Of a stretch of 64,000 nt of DNA, positions 42,612 to 53,262 are shown piece after piece. The notes under the pieces are model-generated. The model had not been told where the DNA came from, did not search any database, and saw only the letters and a list, made by a program, of their open reading frames with translations. Position 1 is the first letter of the stretch. Every line of letters starts with the position of its first letter. Where the stretch lies: positions 68,422,984 to 68,486,983 of the forward strand of contig NC_088300.1 in assembly GCF_032854445.1 (NCBI RefSeq). The letters run 5' to 3'. The DNA is from Liolophura sinensis (lineage: Eukaryota; Mollusca; Polyplacophora; Chitonida; Chitonidae). Both the position numbers and the translations under genes were made by a program.

Positions 42612-44230
42612 TATATTTGTGCTTTCCTTGTTTTTTATCATTGGCTGCATTTGTAAAATGTGAACCAATAAGGCCGTTCCAGGTCCGTAATGACAATATC
42701 AATTCCCAAATCGACACAAAACACAAACCACCAAAGAACTAAGAAAGTACGAAATTAGGCCGGAATCATGCCGGAGAGTCTGTGTAAGCAGCGACGAATG
42801 CAATGGTTTCCTATTTCTGTCTCCTACTGTGAAAGTAGGAAAATAAAAAAAAATTGAGTTATTCAACGATTGACACGTGGAAAAAGCCAAGCAGAGCATG
42901 GAGAAAGCCACTACCCCACGCCAAGTATGCTTCTAACCTCGTTCACGCAACACGTTAGGCTTCCTCCGCCAGTGAGACTAACCATCCTCGACGACAGAAC
43001 TAAACAATTTCCTGAATATAGCTTTAATTACTGATCAAATAAATACATATCTAACAGGTAAGCATTACTAAGTGAAACTGTCCCCTGCATAAGTTTGACA
43101 ATTGTGGGTGTCAATTAGTCGCCAAGACTGATCTTTCTGTTTTCACCCAGTTTTTTTCACCCATATATAAAACAAAATGGAACGGGATCAGTTTATAATC
43201 CATGACAAGTAATTAATTAAGCGAAACACTCTTAAGTCTTGGATCATATAGTTGGCGAAAGTAGTCCAATGCCTATTGGACGTAAAACTGGTATTATATC
43301 AACTTTTGTAAGCCCGTGCACTAAACGCCCCAAAAGTGTAACTGTAGATGGGAAATCGTCGTTCTAATCTTTCCCACGCTGATCACCAAGACGATTATCA
43401 GTCCCACGGGAAGGACACGTGACTTCCATGGAATGTGGTTATATAAGACGTTATATAACAAGACGTTATGTAACTAGTGCAGCCAAGTGAAACAGGACGG
43501 CCAACAAAAAATATATCCATTATTAACCATAGATTTAACACATCAGTGTCGGTTCTGCAACCTAAAAAAAATAAAATTAAGCTTCATGTCGGACATTTTA
43601 TTGATACATTTGATCTAAATGACAGATAGTTTTTAAACCATTTATCTGGACAGTTGAGAATACCATAATGAGAAAGTTTAATAAGGAGGATATCATGGTT
43701 TACAATGTGAAATGCCTTTGACAGGTGCAAGAATGTTACAGTACTGTATTGTTTATTCTCTTTCGCATTTACTAGTTTTTTGTAAAGACTATAGGCAGTG
43801 TGAATGGTAGAATGATTGGCCCTGAAACCAAACTGATTTGCATTAATTATAGATTCCTCTTCTAGATATTCGAGCAACATTATTGATACAGTTTTCTCAA
43901 GGATTTTGCTGAAACAAGGCAGGACAGAAATAGGTCTATGATTTTCAATGTGAGGTGTAGAGGTGTAGATATTACATCTGGCACTAACTTCACGAGAGAT
44001 GTACGTATTCCATCTAACCCAGATGAGGAATTACATTTCAGCTGACCGATCACAGAATGAATAAAATTTGAAGAGACATGCCAAGAATTGAACTCTGATC
44101 CAGTTCATTTGCGGAGTCCATGTTGCTCACTAGTTTGTCTGCTATTGTCCTGAAGTACTCATTAAAGTTCATAGCAATCACGGTCTCATCACAAATGTTT
44201 TTTTTTATTTCGACACAGTAGTTCATTAAT

Positions 44231-44500
44231 TTATTTATTTATTTTATTTGATTGGTGTTTTACGCTGTACTCAATAATCTTTCACTTATACGACGGCGGC
44301 CAGCATTATGGTGGGAGGAAACCGGGCACAGCCCGGGGGAAACCTACGACCACCCGCAGGTTGCTGTCAAATCTTCCCACTTACGGCCGGAGAGAAAGCC
44401 AGCATGAGCTGGACTTGAACTCCCAGCGACCGCATTGGTGAGAGGCTTCTGGGTTATTACGCTGCGCTAGCGCGCTGACCAACAGAGCTACGGAGGCCCC
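44231..44500 (-). repeat. SINE-A full-length copy inside a LINE, with 12-bp TSD
   Basis: Complete reversed copy from (AAAT)n tail to tRNA-like head (GACCAACAGAGCTACGGAGG). Target duplication TAGTTCATTAAT occurs at 44219-44230 and 44502-44513 without mismatch, so the insertion is young and later than the LINE. Confidence 0.93.
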
Positions 44501-45252
44501 TTAGTTCATTAATAATTTGCCAGTTCTTTTTTATGTCTTGATTTACTTTGTTGAACTGACGTTCGACATATTGTTTCCTTGTAAGACGGAGCAGACTGTT
44601 AACTTTATTACGATAAATTTTAAATTGCTGACGACTATCACTTGTCCTATGTTTAAGTTGTTGTCTGTATAGCCTGTTTTTCTCGTGGATTAATACTAGC
44701 AAGGCACGAGAAATCCAAGGTTTAATTATGTTATTTTTTTTTTTGGAAGTCATGGTTGTTACTGGAAAACATCCGTCGTATATTGAAGTAAATTGATCCG
44801 AAAAGTTAGAGAGTGCCGAATTTGTATCTTGATTAGCAGAGTTTGTGGCTCTGCTAATTTGCTAGTAAAAGCGTTCCTGTTTTGTATTGGTAGCATACAT
44901 ATTGCTGTGCTGACATCAATTTATGCTGGTCAGCTTTATTTATATATAAAACTGGACAGTGATCTGTAATATCCGTTAGTAAAATTCCTGATAGAAGATT
45001 TGAATCATGAATATTAGAAAAAAAATTGTCAGTTAAAGTGGCAGATCGAGACTGGACCCTTTTTGGTTTAGATATCTGAGGGAAGAAATAACAGGATTTT
45101 GTTACTTACAGAAAGGATTTATTTGGGTGATGCATATCAGCTTTAAAAAAGGTCTATATTATAGTCACCCATGATAATACATTTTTCCTTTCTTTTCCGC
45201 ATATTTTGTTAACAGACAATAAATGTTCATTAAAAATATTGACATCTGTACC

Positions 45253-45270
45253 GGGGGGGGGGGGGGGGGT
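45253..45270. repeat. poly(G) run
   Basis: About 18 consecutive G within the decayed LINE; a likely error-prone homopolymer. Confidence 0.9.
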
Positions 45271-46378
45271 GCTATATATATTTCCAACCAGATAACTAAT
45301 TCCACATATGACACCCTGAATAAATAGACATTCAAAATACCATTTCCATCGATACCGCTCAAGTCTTCTTTGAGATATCAAGTACTTATCTTGTGATTCA
45401 CATATAAAACAAGGCCGTGACATAAAAATGGACTTATAACCAGGCAGTTTAAAAAGTGATGAAATCCTATCAGAGACCCAGCTTTCAGAGAACTCAAAGG
45501 ACGGTGAAGGGAAAATTTAGATTATGAATAAAGCTGACTATTTCGCCAAATGCTTGTTAACGCTTCTTGCTTTCATATGTAGGCAAGAAATGTAGCTGGT
45601 ATCAAGGATTTGTAGAACAGATTCAGATATAAAGGATGAAGGCGAGTAGTAATTACAATTAGTATTTTGTACTTTCTGCCAATGGGCCAATTCATAATCA
45701 TTTTCGTCAGTACTGGTGTGGGTGGCAGGTGTATCACTTACGTCCAGTGAATCAAAACACATGTTATCCAGAACGTTAAGATCAAAAGTGTCAGCTGACA
45801 GGGTTTGTTTGTCTTGATAAGTATTATTCACACATTCATGCAAATAGAAAGCTAAATGTGAGGCTAGCCCCAGGAATGGATCGCTTATGTCATCATCTAT
45901 CATTACAAGTCCAAGTGATATTTCCGTTAACTGTGTATACATTCGTGGATAGAATAGTACACCAAAAACATATGCAAATGAGGCAATGTAGATATCAAAA
46001 TAAGTACACAAGCTTGATATCAGGTAAATCGGCAGGGATATTACATGCATGGGAATTATGTAGTGTTTGAGGCAGCGGAAGCCAGTTGGTTATATAACAC
46101 AGTTTGAGAACATCCAGAGTAGACAATAAATAACAATTTAGTGCATAGTTCGGTGCTTAAGGTTGGGGCAAAACAGTTACATGATTGTAACAAGAATGTA
46201 ATATGGGAAGTGAGCCCCGTGCGTAAGGTGCATAAAAACAAGAAAATACATTTAACACAATTAAGGCTGGGTTTACAAAGCATGATATAAACTGACGGCC
46301 CAAAACGACTCCGTGAGTTAAATTTTCAGCCTTTTCAGCAAATTAATACCAAATTATTGTAGGAAAACATTGAACGAA

Positions 46379-46417
46379 GCATATTCCCATGTCCGAAAAG
46401 CGCACATGGGAATATGC
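46379..46417. repeat. perfect 14-bp hairpin with 11-nt loop
   Basis: GCATATTCCCATGT (46379-46392) and ACATGGGAATATGC (46404-46417) are exact reverse complements. It directly abuts the Tc1-like fragment. Confidence 0.85.
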
Positions 46418-46585
46418 GCCATTAGCGATATTATGGGTCGTCGACACCTTGCCAACCAACAAGAACTGGCGTTCGCTCTCCAAGATGAATGGCAACGAAT
46501 CCCACATCATCTCATCGGACGACTGACTTTTTCTGTGCGTCGGAGAGTTTTTGCATGCATTCAAGCAAGGGGTGGCCACCCATGA
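46418..46585 (+). pseudogene. Tc1-like transposase C-terminal fragment
   Basis: Encodes ISDIMGRRHLANQQ, ALQDEWQRIPHHLIGRL and RRRVFACIQARGGHP, which matches the usual Tc1 ending (W..IPQ..I..L..SM.RR...CI.ARGGHT). The upstream catalytic domain is not present here. Confidence 0.75.
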
Positions 46586-47595
46586 CATTGACTGGTTTTG
46601 ACATGATTTTAAAAATAACCAACTTTTTGCATACTTTTCCCATTGTTAACCAAGATGAAATGGCTATTTTCCTACCCCTGCTCAGTTTGTTCACTTGTAA
46701 AATGATTTGAGGGCAATATTGTCCGTTCTTACTCAAGACATCCAATATTTAAAGTCATTGGTCTTTTCAATATATTAAACTTCAGTCATCTTGTTTTTTG
46801 CTTTGGCAAAATAAATTGATTTGTAAAGTTTCTTTTGGCCGTCAGTTTATACACAGACCGCCAGCGCTTCCCGGTTAGGCATGAGTTAAATATTTGGCAC
46901 ACGTAATAGTACACATTTTGTGTATTCTCCACTGAGTTTCTGCATAGAATAGTGTCACATATGGATGAATTGAAATGTACATAGGGCATTGTTGTCCGTG
47001 AACGTAGTTTTATATGCAGCGGGGTGGGAGGGGTTCAAAGATCATGTAAGAGAAATACTTTTGCGGGTTGCACTGAAAAAATCACACATCACACTGTTTC
47101 ACTTCCCTATCATTCACATATCACTTGCTGTTCACAAATCGAGCTTTTTTACCCCTCATGGTAGCGTTTATTCATGTAGGCCTTAAAGAAAGTCTTGCTT
47201 TTTTGTCTTCCGTAATAAGATCTTCCATGACAAACGCTCGGTCATTTAATAGGACTTAACGGCCGGTGATTAGTATTTGCCGACGTTCAGGTTTGTGCAC
47301 AAAACCTTGTGGAGGTATGCGGTCCTGTCTATGAGGGCCAACTCTGTGTGCATTCTGAATAAAAGGCTTAGGGCAGATTCAACTATTCCGTGATAATGTT
47401 CTGTACAATGTCATTTACATTTTCACCGTCTGTTTCCGCGATGCCCCCGAATCGAAGATTGTGCAATTTACTGTAGCGTTCTTGATATAAAATCCTTTCG
47501 TGCAGTAGGCTGTTGTTTTGTTCCAGAAACATTCATTAAGATTTGTATTCTCCAGACTTTCTACAACTTTCTGGTTTAATTTTGACATTACTTAT

Positions 47596-47730
<135 letters not shown>

Positions 47731-48045
47731 CTTTGCAAAATATAAACAAGAAAATTAGCTTTGTTTGGTTTAAATAATTTTTCCGTAACCTTGTTTAAAC
47801 ATTGAGAATAGGTGCCACCAGTGATAGGAATCGAAATCGTCTTGTCCTGTGCAGACTTGACTGTAAAGCAGCACAGGTTACTTCTGGGCCATATGTCACA
47901 ATATATATCTGTTTCGACCCTTAGATAAAAGATGTTGAAAGGGATACAGTTATTATGAATTATTTTTTGGCTGGAGGCGGGGGTGTCTGAAAACATGATT
48001 TGGAAGGGTTCACACCACTCGAACTTGATAATTGCTATCCCACCA

Positions 48046-48115
48046 AAATGCTGGTCGCCGTCGTATAAGTGAAATATTCTCGAGAACGACTCCAATGAAA
48101 TAAATAAATGAAATA
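48046..48115 (+). repeat. SINE-A 3' tail (plus)
   Basis: AAATGCTGGTCGCCGTCGTA and TAAGTGAAATATTCTCGAGA followed by an AAAT-rich end. Confidence 0.75.
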
Positions 48116-48717
48116 ATTAAACCGGCGAAATTTGTTATAGACCTAACTTTCGTCTTTTGACAGTGTACTAATTGTACTTTAGACTCAAGTAAGATTGTCC
48201 TGCCTTCTCACAGGAAAAAAATTACTCCTCACATCCGCGTCACCTTGCCTGAGACGATTTCCTAGAATTGGAAGGCGTCCTTCAAATCTCTTTTGTGACA
48301 GTAAAGCAAAAAGACATTTTAGCTCAGTATTGTTCATTTGTCTATAAGTGAACGTGTGATGAATGTGAAAATGTTTGAAAAAAAAAGATCAGCTTCGTGC
48401 TATAAAACTGTAACTCAAGAATCGTTTCCGAGTCATTACCTTAAGAAAATGTATAGAAGAAGGAAATTTTGGTGAGAATGTCTGACCTTTGTGCACAGAT
48501 CATATATCCTTCTTTGTTACCTTAAACATTACGAGGGGAGTAGTTTCATGCCATCAATTGTAACTGAATGATCGTTTTCTGAGAAGGCAAGGAAGCGTTC
48601 GCAAGTCTCGTGATGCTTAATGTACCGTGGTTTAATTTTTGAGACCCCGTTTTGGCGACTTTTCGTCTGTGTCTTCAGAGCAGAACATAACTGTCTATCC
48701 AGTGTGTTAAGATTTTA

Positions 48718-49013
48718 TTTATTTTTTTTTGATTGGGGTTTTACACCGTACTCAAGAATACGGCGTGTTAAGACTGGCGCTTCATATAGTCAGTGGCTCA
48801 CTGCCACAAGGTGCCTCCGTGGCTCATTTGGTTAGCGCGCTAGCGCATCGTGATGACCCAGGAGCCTCTCACCAATACGTGGGAAGGTCTTGCAGCAACC
48901 TGCAGATGGTCGTGGGTTTCAGCAGTGCTCTGTCCGGTTTCCTTTCATCATAATGCTGACCACCGCCGTATAAGTGAAATATTCTTGAGTACGGCGTAAA
49001 ACACCAATCAAAA
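48718..49013. repeat. SINE-A inverted pair
   Basis: A minus-strand 3' tail (TTGATTGGGGTTTTACACCG, 48718-48770) is followed by a plus-strand near-complete copy (48810-49013) with head GGTGCCTCCGTGGCTCATTT, GTTAGCGCGCTAGCGCATCG and tail GTACGGCGTAAAACACCAAT. The plus copy lacks the central 'CTGGCTTCC' stretch. Confidence 0.85.
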
Positions 49014-49605
49014 ACGGTTTGGGCCTTTGTACATATATAGCTCTAAGCAGTATAATATGGGCCACGCCTTATAAAGATTATTAATTGTAGACTTCCAATG
49101 AAGTTTGTTGTTTGATTAAGCAGTAAACTTAATAACAACCTTGAGGATGGATACTTTCCCCCTAAAACAACATTAAACATTGATTGGTATAGTGCCACTT
49201 TTCATTTGCTTCCTACGGCAATAACTGTTATATTGAAGCTAAAGCTGAGGCAGAGGGCTGTGTAGCCCCAAAAGGCAAGTTGAACATCTGATAAATGTGT
49301 TTGATACTGTGTGGGTTCTTACTGAAACATATTCTCCTTTTTCTTATGGCCATGAACCCCAATATTCCCCATGTCCTGTGTTCTGTGGTCCCGAAATGAG
49401 AGCTAACCCCGCAAGAAATCTTACGGTTAGGTAGAATTTTAGCAGAACTTATATTATTGTTCTTTACATACTTTTTTAAAATTTTTTTGGGTGGTTTGTA
49501 GTAAACGTTATGTTGGAAACTAATCTTGTAGTTACCTATCCGGAAATCAGTTTAGCTTGACTAGTATACCAATGTCTGTCTTGCCTACATCGTATCGATC
49601 TACAT

Positions 49606-49776
49606 AATTATGTGTCAACATAATATTCTGTTAGTCTAACATGATTTTTATGTTGAATTAAAAGAACGGGTGTGTTATATGTAACAGAATAATCTGTTGC
49701 GATAGCAGGAATACATTCTAGCATCAGTCAGACAACAGACTTCCTGTTAAAATGAAAAGGTTAATTTTTTTGAGTG
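49606..49776. mobile_element. related MITE copy, diverged
   Basis: Shares AACAGAATAATCTGTTGC, CATTCTAGCATCAGTCAGAC and the end TTAATTTTTTTGAGTG with the MITE at 40447-40685; the left end is degraded. Confidence 0.6.
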
Positions 49777-49937
49777 AAAATTCTTGTATTAACTGATGTC
49801 CTTATGTATAAATATTCTTGAGTATGTCTGACCATAGTTTAGCGTGGATATCTGCTCATATCTCATATAAATAAATGAATATTTCTCTACACTACAATAT
49901 GGTCTAGGATTACCGCTTACACAACATTTTATTTACC

Positions 49938-50215
49938 CCATCGGTGGTCTAATGCTTAGGAGCTTTCGCCTCGAAATCAGGATATCAGGGAACAAATCCT
50001 GGTCAGGTCATACCAAACACTTTGCAGATGATACTATCTACTGCCTCACTGGGTGTTCAGCACTGAGAGAATAGAGCAAGGAACATGACTGGTTGGCCGG
50101 TGTCAGTATAATATAGCTGGGTGAGGTATCTTGTTTGGTATCTTCGGCATGATGTTGCGACAGCACTTTGGTGGCATAGACCTCGCCCTGCTCTGGGAAG
50201 ACACAGTATCCTCGT
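49938..50215 (+). repeat. SINE-B copy (plus)
   Basis: CTTAGGAGCTTTCGCCTCGA, CTGGTCAGGTCATACCAAAC, GCCGGTGTCAGTATAATATA and CTTCGGCATGATGTTGCGAC, in the same order as the 2303 copy. Confidence 0.75.
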
Positions 50216-50897
50216 CATACATGGAAAGTTTAAACGTTAAACCCCTAGTACACATGCAACATACATAATCACATTTTATTCCCTACACTGTTATGAGCTG
50301 GACCTAACTCACAGGGGATGCACTCTGAGACAACTCATTGTGCAGTAATATGTCCGAATCTTTGTTTAATAACTGTTTCCTTGATAAATATTAGCCAAGC
50401 ATATGTGAAGTCTGCGAATTGGCCTTGCGATTATTGACCTGGAGAGTCGGTAATGATTGACGGCTCGTATACCAATGTCTGTTTCGGCGCATAAATTTAG
50501 ACTTTTTAACATCCACTAAATTCAATGTGGATGATGCAAACATTTTACTTTCGAACAAGTATAAAATATAGGTCCACCTTATTTTGCCATAATAAAGGAA
50601 AATATTCATCTGCCACATAGGAACATATGGTTAACAGGAGGCATTTATTTTTCTTTTAGATTAGATTAGGTATATGTATTTTGTGTGCGTATTAAGGTAT
50701 TGCATTGTATGCGACATTTGTGAAGTTCCCAGGTGTTAATCCTGAACAAAGGGATTTGTCATTTGAAACCATAATGGTTTTGGCATACACAACCCTGAAG
50801 AACTAGTATACTCTTGTAACATTGTTACAAAGTTTAGATAAATGGGGTATTCTTCTGTGCCACGCGGTGTGCCAAGCGGTGTACATACGTGCATGCG

Positions 50898-50944
50898 ATT
50901 TGATTGGTTGAGACAACAGGAAAAGATAAGGGGACTGTATAAAT
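50898..50944 (+). promoter_or_regulatory. core promoter of duplicated lipid-transfer first exon
   Basis: TTTGATTGG (inverted CCAAT; ATTGG at 50903-50907), AGATAAG (GATA-like, 50924-50930) and TATAAAT (50938-50944). The same elements in the same order and near-equal spacing lie at 55797-55843. TATA to ATG is 61 bp. Confidence 0.6.
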
Positions 50945-50998
50945 GGGAGTGATGTTACCCCTTATAGGCCAAAGGGACTGGCCGTGAAGACAAAGATG

Positions 50999-51070
50999 AT
51001 GTGGCGGTGGTGGAACCTGGTTATCAGCGGCTTATTATTTTCCCAAACCTCTGCGCAGTTGTCATGTTAC
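50999..51070 (+). pseudogene. duplicate signal-peptide exon of the lipid transfer protein
   Basis: 24 codons, MWRWWNLVISGLLFSQTSAQ then LSCY, with donor GTATGT. The exon at 55897 is also 24 codons, reads MWQWWDLLICGLLFSYSSAQ, and has donor GTATGC. An extra ATG lies one codon upstream. Homologues of exons 2-6 were not found before 55.8 kb, so it is an orphan or alternative first exon. If functional it could splice into exon 2 at 56616 (both phase 0). Confidence 0.7.
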
Positions 51071-52107
51071 GTATGTATATAGATTTAGTAACCATGTAAC
51101 CGTAGTTTTCTAACCATGTCATTTTAAAGTCAAAACAGATTTTTCATGAGAGTAAAGCAACTATTTCAGAGAAATGTGTTACAGGGACGACTTTGCATAT
51201 ACGTTGTTGGGACCAAACATAGAATGGCTATGACGATAAATTCATTCGCTCAAATTGCCGGACTAACTGATTCACTGAAGCCTAAAACCGTATTAAGCCT
51301 AATACTAGTGTAGATTATTTTATGTCTTATTTTCACTACATTTTATCATTGCAATACTGATTACACAGCTAGCCAGCAATATCCCGTATATACTATAGTT
51401 TTATCGGACGGTGAGACGCTTTTCTTAGAAGTAAACATGAAAGAAAAAAAGGACAATTTTTACAGTGGTCGTAGAAGGATATTCACAACGAGAAGACAGT
51501 AGTGGAGAGCGGGGTCCAATATAACGAGCACAAGACAGTTCACTTGCCTTTTACTGAAGCGAGCTTTACATTTGATCACAGATACTTTTTACTTCTCAAT
51601 ATCTATCCATCCCCAAATATGTAATAGTCAAATACGTTCCATAAAATCTCTGCCATGACTTCTGATCTAATGTTTTGATATTTCTGATCTAATGTTTTGT
51701 TCTTATCTTGTATCTTACATTAATATCTTGGAAAATTGCTTCTATTATTGATTGCTCCAGCATTTTTGTGTTAGGTCCTAAAGAAATAGGAAACGTATAT
51801 AGGAGGTTTCACATGGTAAACCTGAGTTAGTTCAAAGCAGGAGACTTAGTTTAATACGGTACCGGTATCATTTCAAATAAGACATGCTATGAATTACGCT
51901 TATCATGAAACAAGCAACACAATTAAGGTCATTCACAGATGACATCGGGAGATGCGGTGATGTATCTTCAAAATTTTTGAAAACATTATTGACATTTATG
52001 CGCATTCAGATATCCCTAACCATTGAAACAGTCACGAATAGCCCATTGTTTCAGTTTCAATCGTTTTGTTTTCAAGGTTGTCGGTAGGTGAGTGAGGGAT
52101 TGCTTGG

Positions 52108-52240
52108 GGTTTAAAGTCGTACTCAACAATTTCCCAGTCATATGACTACGAAAGAATCCATGAAGTGCCTGTAATGTGCTTCCTGGTTGCAGGGCGGATT
52201 TCCAGCGCTCTTTCACACAGTGCTGCTTCACTGAGACGCC
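52108..52240 (-). repeat. SINE-B 3' tail fragment (minus)
   Basis: TTAAAGTCGTACTCAACAAT then TTCCCAGTCATATGACTACG resembles the tail of the copy at 24676-24975. Confidence 0.55.
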
Positions 52241-52957
52241 TTACCGAATGATTGGCGTATACCGAAGCATAAATTATATAACATGCCCGTAGCCAGCTGC
52301 ACAGATGACGAAAAAGAACTTAGTTCAGGTCGCGACAAGGTTAAGTCATCCAACCGCCGCTGATTTACATTTGTGTATATCCTTCCCACAAATCAAAATG
52401 TCGGTCATTTGCGTGAAACATTCTTGAGTACCGGTATGGTATAAAGCAAACATCGTATGAATTGCTGTTATCTCAGTTGTCAGCGAGACACCTTACAATG
52501 ACAAGTTGCGCTGAAGATACTTGTCACTTTATTGTAAAGCCTCCCAGGTTATGCTCCGATTCTTCTGAGCAGGGTGGTTTACTCACGGATATCACGTTTA
52601 TACACCGTTTGTTAGGTTTACGGTAGGATAAAATTGGCAAAGCACATGAGATACCACCACCCCGGGTGGCTGACTCCCGTCGTCCCAGACGTACAAGCTG
52701 AGTCAAACAATCAAGCAATCGATCAATCCCTCGATGTAAGATGTAGACATTTTGATCAAATGAATGGGTTAGAAGTATTCTGGGCATGCAATAGCAAACA
52801 TTTTATTAAAAAAATATAAACATTTTTGGTTAGAGAGAAAGAAGAAGAATGATGTACATGTCTTTGCTGGAGAAGTAGAATTATATACGACCAAATATGC
52901 AGAATTGTTTACTCTGCTTTACTTAAAGACAGGTGGAGAAAATGCTTCCCTTACTTT

Positions 52958-53262
52958 ATTTTATTTATTTATTTGATTGGGGTTCAAGTCCAGGTCATGC
53001 TGGCTTCCTCTCCGGCCGTACCTGGGAAGGTCTTTTAAAAAACACCACTCAAATAAATAAATATTTGATTGATGTTTTACGCCGCACTCGAGAATATTTC
53101 ACATATATGATGGCGGCCAGCATTATGGTGGGTGGAAACCGGGCACAGGCACAGGGGAGAGGAAGCCAGTATGAGCTGGACCTGAACTCATAGCAATGGT
53201 GAGAGGCTCCTGGGTCAATACGCTGCCCTAGCGCGCTAACCAACTCAGTCACGGGGCCCACC
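52958..53262 (-). repeat. SINE-A cluster (rearranged fragment plus minus copy)
   Basis: 52958-53050 joins the reversed tail (TTTATTTGATTGGGGTT) to plus-strand body (CAAGTCCAGGTCATGCTGGC, TCCTCTCCGGCCGTACCTGG) and a plus tail. 53051-53262 is a minus copy from ATTGATGTTTTACGCCGCAC to CTAACCAACTCAGTCACGGG. Confidence 0.8.

Larger units (their letters stand above)
36202..43560. other. repeat-rich region without a confirmed gene
   Basis: Expected to hold exon 1 of RGM gene 2 on the minus strand, but no signal-peptide exon ending in phase 1 was convincing. A minus-strand ATATAAAG TATA-like motif near 36580 precedes sequence with no ATG. At about 41434 AAAATGGCGGAC opens a 32-codon plus-strand frame of unknown meaning. 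Repeats and a MITE are listed separately. Confidence 0.4.
43584..46050 (-). mobile_element. CR1/L2-like LINE fragment, 3'-truncated, dead
   Basis: Minus-strand pieces in order: endonuclease start (YISCLHMKARSVNKHLAK, about 45.54 kb), linker region (KPWISRALLVLIHEKNRLYR, about 44.7 kb), RT (NHRPISVLPCFSKILEK, then QFGFRANHSTIHTAYSLY, about 43.8 kb), ending after motif A. Motif A, usually FLDLSKAFDxVNH, reads FLHLSKAFHIVNH: both aspartates are His. Downstream RT motifs are absent. The endonuclease is frameshifted, and a SINE-A interrupts the element at 44231-44500. Confidence 0.75.
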
